Shown here: one piece after another, positions 51,965 to 62,299 of the stretch | Position numbering within the stretch: position 1 is the stretch's first letter | Layout of the letters: every line of letters begins with the position of its first letter | Source of the DNA: Isoetes taiwanensis | Taxonomy: Eukaryota > Streptophyta > Lycopodiopsida > Isoetales > Isoetaceae | Length of the DNA: 64,000 nucleotides | Assembly: GCA_021234155.1 (NCBI GenBank) | Contig: JAJEKV010000158.1 | Location: forward strand, 675,820 to 739,819 | Direction of reading: 5' to 3' | Translations under genes and position numbers: made by a program | The notes under the pieces: model-generated | The model's input: the letters and a program-made list of their open reading frames with translations, nothing else | What the model was told of the DNA's origin: nothing | The model's database searches: none

Positions 51965-53730
51965 CGCAGCGGTCGCGATCTTCATAAGAGCTTCTGACGA
52001 TCGCGACCGCGACCTTCATGAGTGATTCACAAGATCGCTGTCGGCACACGGCGTGAGCTATCATGAAGATCGCGACGCGATGTTGTTTGACCACCGAACA
52101 AGATCGCGCCGCGATGCTATCAGCGGCAGTCAACAGGATCCCGGGCCCGATCCGTCCGACATTCTCTACCAGGATCGCGCCGCGATCTTGAGTTCCGCAC
52201 CTTATCATGACTACATTACGAAAAAGGTGAACAAGATAATTAAACATGCACTATCGAAGGAAATCGCCCGCGATCTTCTTGAGCTGAGGGGGTTAGAACT
52301 AACCTTCTCTGAGGTGGGCTTTTGGTGCCATGGATCGCTGGCGCCGGAAGATTTCAAAACGGGTTCTCAGACGCTTGCGGTGGAAGGGCCGAGGAGGCTA
52401 AGGCGCTGGGAATTCGCGGAAGGCGCCGTCAAGGCCGGCGGAATGAAGGTCGAAGGAATTTAGAATAAATATCGGGAAGCCGGATTAATTTAATCCGCAC
52501 GCGTCGGAACCTCGACGCCTTAATAAATGCCAGCCATTAATCATCGGTAGGGATTCATAATTACCCACCATTAATGCAGCCTATCCTTATTTATGGACAC
52601 CCAACAACTTTATTGTAAATGTGGCACTTTAGGACAAGAGGTACTTTTGGTCGCGGCACCTCTAAATTTAAAATGTATACGTAAAGTAGGAGATACAACC
52701 TCCCCTCCCCTCCCCAACCAACCAAAATAAAGGCCCTCTGGAACCAAAATTTAGACCCCCCCGAGCGCCGGTTGAAGAATTTGAAAAAGACAAGCTGATT
52801 TTAAATTTTGAACCTGAATTTCGCTTTGATCAAGAAGGTGGGATTTCGGTTTGTGTCGGCGGGGTGTTGGAAGGCGCCGTTCGTTCTTCACCGGGGCAGG
52901 CCGTTGGGTTTTTGGAGGCACTCGATCTGTTCTTCAGGGCTCTAGGTCTCATCTTGAAGGCGCTCGCCTACTTTAAGCTACCGGGGTACAAAATCCTAAT
53001 GCCTTACTGTTTATCCAGCTAGAAGTTATCGAATTCAGGAGTGATTTTCGATTTGTTGTTTATGTATAGGTTATAATAGTGTCTTCACAACCATAATGTA
53101 ATTCACTGTATTGGCACCATCTCTTTCTTGGTATATCTTTGTTGGGGATACGTATAATCCGGGTTAGCGAGGCCCAATTGAATTGTTTATTTCTCGGACT
53201 AATTGATAGTGAGGGAATATGACGGTAACATAATGGTTCTGCTAATGGTTCTGCTCCCAGGTGTTCAATTCACGACAGATCTCCATTGTAATTAACTGAA
53301 AGGCAATTTTCGTTGTGGAAATAACAGCTGCAATTAATATTCACATAAACATTTGATTTGTGACACTTACTCAAATATCTATTTTTTGCTCGCTTGGACT
53401 CGTTGGGATCTCACACGAAAGAATCGCATTTGCGTTCATCCGGAGCATAGCACTTATAACGCGACGCGAAATTACATCGAATTAATCGCGATTGCGATCT
53501 TGTGGAGGTAAGTCCAGTAGATAAGTGCTTTTTAAATGGTCAGAGAAAATAGTTTGAGCTGAATAAGGTTAGTTAAATTAGAGAAAGATTCTAGGTAGAT
53601 TTGAAGGATTCAAGATGTCCACCATAGAGGTCCGAAGGATCGCCGTCGTCGCATCTCCCGGCCCATCTGTGTCTTGTGCTTGTGTCATTTATACCCATGT
53701 GCTCAAGAGGATCGCCTTCGCGATCTTCCT
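51965..53730. repeat. Palindrome family 3 array
   Basis: About ten copies of the word GATCGCGNCGCGATC, often extended to AAGATCGCG...CTT. Clear ones are near 51999 (GATCGCGACCGCGA), 52068 (GATCGCGACGCGATG), 52102 (GATCGCGCCGCGATG), 52173 (GATCGCGCCGCGATCTTG), 53485 (AATCGCGATTGCGATCTT) and 53706 (GATCGCCTTCGCGATCTT). Decayed ones are near 52033, 52263, 53423 and 53638. The first six lie within 320 bp. Confidence 0.88.
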
Positions 53731-53817
53731 GAGGTATTATGTCGTCCCTTCTGGCCTTTGAGTATTGTGCATTTTTTTCTACTTATGTTGACGAGCAGTG
53801 TTGACTTTCTTTAGGAT
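52465..53817. other. Upstream region of the DUF7869-type gene
   Basis: No protein that I can support. It includes AT-rich promoter-like sequence, C/G-rich runs near 52700-52760 and scattered family 3 palindromes. A GTAAGT near 53510 and a TTTAG at about 53814 could bound an intron. Confidence 0.4.
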
Positions 53818-56800
53818 GGAAGCTCTACAGTCTTTCTACCTGTTGGGAAAGAAGGTGGCTGAGGGCAGAGTGCATAACTTCAAAAATCACCACAACATCC
53901 CGTGCTGCATTTAATTGATAGTAGTTTCTCTTGTCGTTGTCTTTGATGGGCAGATACCACACGCGTTTCGAACCGAATTGAACCACCTAGGGGAAAGTTG
54001 CGGTAGCCGTTCTTTGGTCCAAAAGCGGCGTTCAGAATGAAATCACTCCAGCACCGATGTTAGCACACCACCGGGGTCAGATCAAGCGGATAAATTGGCA
54101 AGTTCCGATAAATGCGTGAAGGAAACGGTGAACCAATTGAATTGCGGGGGATTTGCGGGGGGATAAACTAGTGGAAAAGACATGTGAGTTCTTGCGACGA
54201 GTCTTTCAAAAACTGCCTTATGGTGCAGTGTCATCGTTTTTGGCAGATCCAAGCGATGCCGTATTCGGATATGAAGTTGGGTGAAGCATGGATAGGGGTT
54301 TCGTTATGAATTTGTTGCCAATGCGAGAGAAGATTTCTATGCTCTGTCGGGCTTGTGCAGAAATGCCCGCAGATGCATGACTTGGTGAAATGGCCAATAG
54401 CATTGGTTTCGTTGATGATATTCGGTTTCTAGCCTAGTTACGGCCGTGGAAGGAGACTGAGGTCGAGAAGGAAGCTTATGCCATCGGGCCGAGGCTGGAG
54501 TAACAAAAAAGACATTACCACATGGTGAACGAGGAAGAGGCGAGAGGACGCCGACCCCAAAAAAGGTGAAAAGGAAAACCACACCTGAAGCTATCTTGCG
54601 GTTCGGGTCCTCGATGTCTTTGCTTGAAGAGATGTTGTGCTAATTTCACGGTTAAGGAGGTATCCGCCATGAGGACCTTTCTTGGAACATGAAAAGCTTC
54701 GAACAATATGACTTTTGCGTACAACATGCTAGATCTTTGTTCAGAGAATGGAAGTGTGAAAAAGCTAATGCTGAACAACAGGCAAGTCTGTGTGAAGGCA
54801 TGGCATAGTGCATACGGTATACCAGTTTCTACATTTTACAAATGGAGGAAGCTTTTTATGGATGGGCACGAGGATTGCGAGCACGAAAAACTCATACATA
54901 CGGCGGGAGGTCTTTAGGTCTTTGTGCTATCTATGTACATAGATGAAAATCTTTGAAACTATGCCACACCGCTCAAAGGTTACGAGTGGGGAACTAGAGA
55001 AAATGTGAAGAGATTACCTTCCATCTTGACTAAAAGGACATACATCAAGAGGTAGATATAACCGTCCACGACATGACAGCGGAAAACATGTTTCTCGATG
55101 TCGTCCTTCTTGTCAACGTGGAAGGAGAACCACTCGAGGTAGCAACCGCCAAAAGGATAGCATTTTCTAAGTGTAATACCTGTATTGTGATAAAGGAGAA
55201 ACTTGCCAAGACTAGAGATCCAAAGAAAGAAGAGAGCTTGCCGTGGAAAGGAAATCTCACATGACACCCAACTTTCTGCGGGGAGTCTCTCATCGGTCGT
55301 GGAGAGCTTTGTCTCATCGATCTCTGAACATGCCTTAACCATTATACATGATAAAATGGATCAGAATAAGGCGATGGTTCCTCGCCGGAGAAGCTAGCAA
55401 AATCTGTATGGAGGGGTGAGCGGTTGAAGGTGAGTCTTAATGGTGCTCTCATGCATGGGCATGGTGTAGGTGCCTTGGGCCACTTTCGCTGGACCTCGGC
55501 ACGATGATTCGAATTTTCATGTGGGATCTTTAAATCATACCTTGAAAACACTAGAGAATCAATCTGAGGACAATGGGGTCATTTGAGAAATGGATCATCC
55601 AGAAGGCTGGCGGGGTGGAGCAATTTTGAACACGGAAGCCCTTAGGACAAAAGCGGTGAATGGCACTAGAAATGATTTTATGCCTCCTATCAAAGGGCCC
55701 TCGATATCAAGAAGAAGTTGCCTAGGAGGCTTTACTTTGCAGCTAGACAATTGCTCAGGACAAAACAAGAACAGGTATCTTTTCTCTTACTTGTCATACT
55801 TGGTGCGGTTAGGTGTCTTCGATCAGGTGCAACCGGGATTCATGATGGTTGGACACACCACGATGACATAGATGCCCTCTTTGGAAACTACTCTACTCTA
55901 TTGAGAAGATCGGATGCATTGACTATTCGAGACTTATATAATTATGCAACTCTTTGGGCGGTGTAGTTCAAAGTCTCCTACGCCCCTACCTTGTGTCACG
56001 AGGTTCCCAAGCTGGAAAGAATTCGTGAAAGGTTTTATCCCCGATAAGAAGGACCGTTTATGTGGTCATTTGGAACCTCTACTCTTCAAGTTCTGCATGA
56101 ATGATGGATGGCCACTAATGTTCTACAAGATGAGGCCGAGGGGCATAGGAGTGGCTACGAAAGGGAATTAAAATGTGGAAGGAGGATGCCCAAGGCTTAC
56201 CTATGATTCCTAGAGGGTCACCTAAGGTCGTGCGGCCATATCGAGGAGCTTGGCGGATATAGGTGCCTTGAGGCTTCAATTGCCAAGTACATGATGCTTT
56301 GGGCAGCTATTTCTAGAGCCGGCGATAACTCATGGTCTAACACATATATGACTGGTCCACCTTGTTTGCGAGTGCTTAGGGGCGTTCAGCCCGGTAGAAC
56401 TGTCATTCGGGATTTCGCCCGGCCACGAGACAAAGCGCATTAGAAGAACCCGACAACTTATTGGTGGATGAAAACATTGGTGCATCTCATTATGTCGGGC
56501 CTTTCTCACAGTAGACCCAAGAACCTGTTGAAATATTCGACCCTACCAAGATGTGAAGAAAGAATGCTCTTGCGGTGGGGCCACATGATAAGCACCGGCG
56601 TGGATGGCCTTTGCGGAAGAGGACCCGATGGGGACCCTAATCTCCCTCACTATGAAGAGGTGTTTGTTTCTTGGTTTTGAGCCTGTTGCGGAAAGGGTAC
56701 CTCATATGCAATGCGGTATAGGGATTCTTTGGAGCAAGAATTGGAGACCCGAATCCTAATGACCCACGCTACCAACATTTGAAAGCGATAGACTATGGTT

Positions 56801-57000
56801 GGGGCGTAGGGACCAGGCCGTTAATCGGTGGTGATCCCTTAGTAGTGTGGGGCTCGATGCAAGAATTAGTGGCTAAAGAAGCTAGCGGCGAGGATCTGCG
56901 AACTCTTGAGGTATGCAATGCTCTTTTTATAATTACTATATCATACATGACATGCAACTTACAATAGACTAGTTATTATTCATTAGGCTTTGTTTTTCAT
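53818..57000 (+). pseudogene. DUF7869-type gene (transposase-like), broken
   Basis: A possible start is ATG at about 53818 (MEALQSFYLLGKKVAEG). At 54708-54917 a helix-turn-helix-like part reads VCVKAWHSAYGIPVSTFYKW, as found near the N-terminus of DUF7869 proteins. The core is at 55590-55970: LQLDNCSGQNKNRYLFSYL, LVRLGVFDQV, then VGHT, a one-base shift, and DIDALFGNYSTLLRRSDA. The Asp of LDNC and the HT..DID motif are the conserved acidic positions of this family, which is widespread in early plants, algae and invertebrates and looks like an RNase H-fold integrase or transposase. Weak C-terminal parts continue to about 57000. Many frameshifts are present. The family call is firm, the activity is not established. 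Confidence 0.72.
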
Positions 57001-57099
57001 CTCAACACAAAGAGCTCTTACATTATACAATGCCAAGCAGGTGATTCATTCGGGATCTGTAGTAGTGATCCCTGATATCTCATAGCTCATCGCGCCCGG

Positions 57100-58020
57100 A
57101 AGCGGATCGGATGGATCATAACCTGCAATTGATGCGGGGCAATGAATCTCAGGCCCAAAGCTTTTCTTCGCAGGTAGGGATCAAGAAGAAGATGCCTGTC
57201 TAGGCAACCAACAAGATCTGAGTGGCTCATTGAGCACTTGATCGCCTCAATGTGATGAACTGAAGAAGGCGAGAAATCCATGGGGGATGAATGAAATTTA
57301 GCCCCGAAGTGAGAAGCTTTTATAGTGAAGTGGAATGATTGAGGTGAATTATTGGGGTAGACTTCACCACCATTATTGAGCGTGTATCGATCACATGTTG
57401 TATAACGCACACAAGAATAATACTTATTTCATACTAATATGCGTATGTTTGAAAACATGTTTGCTTGGCGAATTTAGCTATGATTGAATTCGATGACGAC
57501 TTGAGAAAAAGTGGAGGTGGGATAGCGCATCGTTACAATATACTCGGTTAAAGGTGCATTGATATTACATCCTTAATCAGAATGCTATTACATCCTTACT
57601 TGGTTATTAGGTACCCATGTCATTATTACATTATTAGCGGATCTTGATTCACTTTCGTAATCAACATCAAAGCTTCGTGATGCCATTCAGCTCATAGATC
57701 TCGATCGGGAAGCGATAAATGTGGACTTTAACGAGTGAGCTTCACGCAAGCACTAGCAGGTCCATCAGCTTTAGATAAGAGCCATGGATCAAGCTTAACG
57801 CCATTTCTAAGCGCATTCACCCAAATCGTTGTAGCTCAAGTAACACTTGAAAGAGCGGATGTGCTGCGGGCGAGGCATTGAGGAAGCCATGGAAGATGAA
57901 TGGCCTCTACCCCTCATCAAGCCGTTTTTATAGTGAAGTAAAATTATTGATGTGAATTATTGGTGTACAATGTAGGGCCATTATTGAGCTTCTACTTAGT
58001 GTCATGTACGCATTACAAGT
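57100..58020. repeat. Two-copy direct repeat, period about 600 bp
   Basis: TTTATAGTGAAGTGGAATGATTG then GGTGAATTATTGGGG...CCATTATTGAGC near 57317-57380 recurs near 57927-57990, with related sequence for about 200 bp upstream of each. It is divergent and non-coding. Confidence 0.6.
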
Positions 58021-58725
58021 TTAACACAAAATTTGTATGTATATGTGTATGTTAATTACCTCATGTTTCTTTGCGAGAGAAGTAGGTGAAAGTATTCGTG
58101 CTAGAGCAAATTAGGTGTGCTTAAAATTCTCAAAATGGGCTTATTTTCTCCAATTAATGAAATCGTGCTTATATGGAATGAATGTTCTCTATTGTAATTT
58201 GATTTCACCATTCTTTTCTTCATTTCACTAATGGCAATCAGAATTGTTAATCATAGACTCTCCTTGCTCCAAGTGGTTTGGGGCTGGTCGACACACGGCC
58301 TGAGATCCCGTTCGGGCATCTCGAGAGGCAGCTCCAGGCTGGCCTGAGATCCCGCTCAAGGAAGAGATCTGGATTACTGGCACAGATCCAGCTCCGCGCT
58401 ACACTCTTGCCGGCCTTTGGGATAAGGTTACTTTCGTGAATGCAGGGCGCTATGCACACCCTCGGGATAAAGAAAGCCTTGAAGAAATTTCATGAAGTCC
58501 GGGGAAGCTCAAAGCATCTTGCAAGCATTGCATAACATCCATGGGGGTTGGGGATGGAGCATATTCGATGAAAAGCTGCGGGAGGAGAGTAAAGAAGTCG
58601 GGTGGACAGGCCAGCCGGTGGCTCCAGAGGCACCTCCATGTGAGGCATTCCACACTCTTTAGGTTGCCCCAAAGGCTTACGATCGGCGTGAAGAAGCGCC
58701 AAGTTAATCCCCTAAGGTGGACCAC
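58020..58725. other. Spacer, no supported gene
   Basis: Short frames on both strands look non-coding. GGCCTGAGATCCCG is repeated about 44 bp apart (near 58297 and 58341). Confidence 0.4.
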
Positions 58726-59275
58726 CCATTAGGGATTTTTGAGATCATAAAGGGGCCTTCTAAGAGCTGGCTGACTAAGCTATATGAACTACCAATCGAA
58801 AAGCAGAACCCGGGTATCTTATAGACAAAAGCGGTTATAACTAACTCCTTTGGATCACATTTTTCTAGCATAAGTGTTGATAGAAAAGTCCAAATGAGCT
58901 TTTGTTTGGTGCAATAGATAGATCTCATTGAGATCTTTCCAACCTTGGGTGGTTTGCATATCTTTTAGCCCCGTAGGATAGTAAAAAATGGTAAAAACCA
59001 TATTTTTTGGAGTTTTGGCAATCATAAGTGGTTAAAATATGTGTAAAGCACCTAAGGTTGGAAAGATCTCAATGAGATCTATCTATTGCACTAAACGAGA
59101 GCTCATTTGGACTTTTCTATCAATTGTTATGCTAGAAAATGTGATCCAAAGGAGTTAGTTAGTTTTTTTGGGCCAACCCGAACTCGATTTCCTGATTGGT
59201 AGTTCATTTATCTTCATTTGGCTTTGTTGGCATGTTTTGAAGGCCCTTTTTTAATCTCAAAAAAAACCCTAATGT
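58726..59275. mobile_element. Long-TIR foldback element (MITE-like), 550 bp
   Basis: The two halves are inverted repeats of about 240 bp. The ends read (C)CATTAGGG-ATTTTTGAGAT and its complement. The inner arms are nearly exact for about 100 bp (CTAACTCCTTTGGATCACAT at 58832 with its complement near 59143), with a centre of about 80 bp. ACCAC flanks both sides (58721-58725 and 59276-59280), a good 5-bp target duplication. It has no coding capacity. The ends and core words match the element at 30325. Confidence 0.92.
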
Positions 59276-59998
59276 ACCACGATGATGTAACTGTAGTGAC
59301 AGCAAGACCGCCATGGTCTCTGCGTCCGATGTAAAATACATTGTACCTATTCAATTTATTAATAAAAATTCTTTTTCAACTAGAGCTTTGGTTTCAATCT
59401 TTAATGAATTTCCTTTGTTTTAGTTGCATTGTTCTTGTTCTCGACTCGCTATCCAGGGAAAACTGGAAGAAAGCTTGGATGCACAATAACAGACAAAAAT
59501 TCGAATTAAGGATAGTTTTCGGGTCGGGGTGCTCCTTTTCGTGTAAATTAACAGGGTTCCGAAAAAAAGTGGGAATGGAATGAGTCCCACTTTAATTAAA
59601 TACGACTTCTTTCTCTATTTGTCTTTTCTATTCTATTTTTCGACCTTCTCTATTTGCCTATCTGAATTCTTACCTTCTCTATTTGCCTTCTCTATTTTTC
59701 TGACTACCTTGTTGGTTTTTCGTCCACCTATTTTTGTTAAGATTCTTAACAAATATTATTATTCCGACAAGTTTAATCGGCATTCTCTTTAATATTCCAA
59801 AGATATTTGAATGAATACATAATATTATATCTTAAATTATTTATAACCTATTCTTTGTTGGCTTTTCGTCCAACTATTTTTTATTGAGCTTCGTTTTCCA
59901 AATTTGCCACAAGGGGCCCCTTTTCGGCCATCTATATCTTTGACGCATGGCATGCTTATTCTTTCCCAAAGTTTTTCTTAGACTATTTTCTTTTCTTG
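59276..59998. other. AT- and pyrimidine-rich spacer
   Basis: No supported gene in most of it. From 59600 to 59880 words such as CCTTCTCTATTTGCC and TATTCTTTGTTGGC repeat and match 40575-40700. GGGGCCCCTTTTCGGCC near 59915 resembles the GGCC words at 1.5 kb and 39 kb. Confidence 0.45.
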
Positions 59999-60253
59999 AT
60001 GGCCTCTACTCGAGCAGCTTCTCAAAAGCATAAACGCAAGTATATTGCTAAAAGACAGTCATCCATCCCTCTTAAGAAGCATCGTGCATCAGCTATTCCT
60101 TCCGTTCCGTCCAATAGGGCTAACAACAATCTAGAAAACAAGAAAACTCTAAAGAATTCCACAATACTCAGAGATCCTAAAAATGACCACTTCTACTACA
60201 TTATTAATGCTCAAATGAGACCCGAAAGGCGATACAAGCCAGAGTACGCGTGA
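59999..60253 (+). other. Basic N-terminal-like frame, 84 codons, unrecognised
   Basis: An ATG at 59999 opens a Lys/Arg/Ser-rich frame (MASTRAASQKHKRKY, then SIPLKKHRASAIPSVPSNRA) that ends at 60253. It looks like the basic, possibly nuclear-localised head of a longer protein whose rest is gone. It sits just after a GGCC palindrome. Confidence 0.35.
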
Positions 60254-60579
60254 AGCCTGCTAGCGCATGGAGATTTTTCGACTTATTGCTTCTAGTTCAG
60301 ATCTCAATGTCATCGGTTGTATCGCTCGTTCCCCGAAAACCCGAAAGGGCGGGGTTTTTAGTCTAGTTGATAAGATTTCAGACTTTGAGTTTTATGTGAC
60401 TTTATTTTATAAGACCTTCGGTGGTTGTCTAGTTCCGGGGTTTTAAGAGGTGTTTTGGCTCTACATATTTTTTGGCCATCCATTGTTACTACTCTATTGT
60501 TGTACTTGTATTTTGGAACACTCAATAAGAAAGCCACTTCACTTCGACTATGTTATTTGTTGTTGTATAGAGTCTCCCA

Positions 60580-61108
60580 AGAATATATATTTTTTGGTTG
60601 TGTTTTGCAGTTAATGGCAACTTCCAAGATAATTGATGAAGGAGAATTTGTTATTTTTATGGTTGGAAAAAGCTAACCAGTGTACAATCGAAATGTTTGG
60701 CACTGTTTACGCATATAATGACATAATGTTTACTAGAGATGCTATCAAAGCGCACCAGATTCTTATTGTTAGCAAGCTAGATAAGGTGGGGCTCGTATGG
60801 AATGTTGCAGATATTTGCTTAAATACTAACAAGTAAAGGAAAGAAGTTCTTATGTTGATCATAGACAGATGCCATTCGTTTTTGATAAACTTATCTCTCA
60901 TGCCGAGGACAACATCAAAAATGTTAATATTCGTGGCTTACACATATCTTTGGGCCGTTTTAGTTATCTTGCCATGGAGAGATTCTAACTTCATAAAATA
61001 TCATATGGGCAAGAAGGTATAAAGATCCTAGCTAGTTCGGGGAGCAACCCTTTTATTTAGGGAGCACTTGAATCCAAATACAATCAAATCAGTGAAGGAA
61101 ATCTGGAC
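60580..61108. repeat. Dispersed repeat, copy C (right part of split copy)
   Basis: Starts AGAAT and follows 6463-6947 (TGTGTTTTGCAGTTAATGGC and onward), with one extra segment near 60850-60900. It is the continuation of copy B (37707-38495). It is cut again at about 61108, where the second ParB-like unit begins. Confidence 0.9.
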
Positions 61109-62299
61109 TAGTGATTCTCGTGTATCCCCGTTCCATGGCACTGCAGCGTCGCATTCCGGTGTCTGGCAGCTCCTCTCCGCTTGCTACCTTAGCTCCATGC
61201 TCATCGATCAAATCAACTACTTGCAATAAGACGCGCAGTTAGAAAAAATACACAGAGCAAGGCGCTGTGAGGAGCTTACCGCGTCATGACGCCATTCCGA
61301 AAGTCGCTTACAGTCGATGCTCGCCTCCCAACTCTAAGTCGACAATGCCGCAGTGAAGATAAGCTACACTGCGCTCACTAAGTCCCTGGATGTGATTCAA
61401 TTTCGAAATGGTGTTTGGGCGGGCTAAAGCCGACGTTTTGTGCACTTTAGCTTTTTTTTTCTTAAATGATTGTATGTCCTTAAATTCAAATTTAAGAACA
61501 CGCCCGACCTTTTTTACGTGCAGTCCTAAAACCTCCAACGCGCGGAGGAGGCTTAATTTACAGAAGGGTTCGAGCAGGAAGAAGATGCGGGGGCATACAG
61601 ACATGACGACTGGCCCAAGAATCGAGGCCGAGCGAAGCTGGTTCTAGCGGCAAAGAAGAGGAAAAAGACGGGGCACCGTGTGAGCTCGAGGTTTTTCTTT
61701 GGTCGAATACCTTTACTTGATCCATCATTTGAAGTGCAAAGATTCACCGTAGGTGATCGGCGTCGAACTCCGTTCTTCGTCATCGAGGGATTGGAGCGAG
61801 CTTCTTGACACACCGCAGATTCTTGGTGGTATGTCGAGGTATCAACAAGTGGGAAGGAGAAAGATCTGTTTCTCCACCAAAGGGATAAGAAGAGCTCCGG
61901 AGACAAGTACAAGAAGGTCGGCGTTGTGCTCTCCGCCTCTCTGCGCGGTCGAAGCATCTAACAATGCGTGGAAGGCCGCCAAGAGTAAGTTCTACCACCA
62001 CGAAGAAATTATCGGTTTCAAATTATTCGCGACTCTTCAATGAGCAAGGCGAAGGGCACCGAACAAAAGGCTCGGCCTTTAAACCGTCGAGAACCTTGGG
62101 TGGAAGGATCGGAAAGGATGAAGGAGGCGGGAACCCTAACATCCAGGGAGCTTGGAATGGAGATTTCAGTCGGGGGAAAACTGCATTCAAACGAGGAGCT
62201 TCACGGCGATTAAGCAGTTTGAAGACTCTACAACACTTTGGGCAGCTACAAGGGAAGTTGTGGTTCATAGAGAAAAATCTCCTGACGGGACCTCGATCT

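Noticed and set aside
52053-52463. Open frame of 136 codons across the GATCGCG palindromes
   Set aside because: The first half is made of repeated palindromes and the frame has no recognisable motif. The openness is better explained by GC-rich repeats.
38496-60579. Terminal inverted repeats of the 22-kb block
   Set aside because: The first and last 14 bases share only a loose GAYTCTAT-like match. This is too weak to call a TIR.
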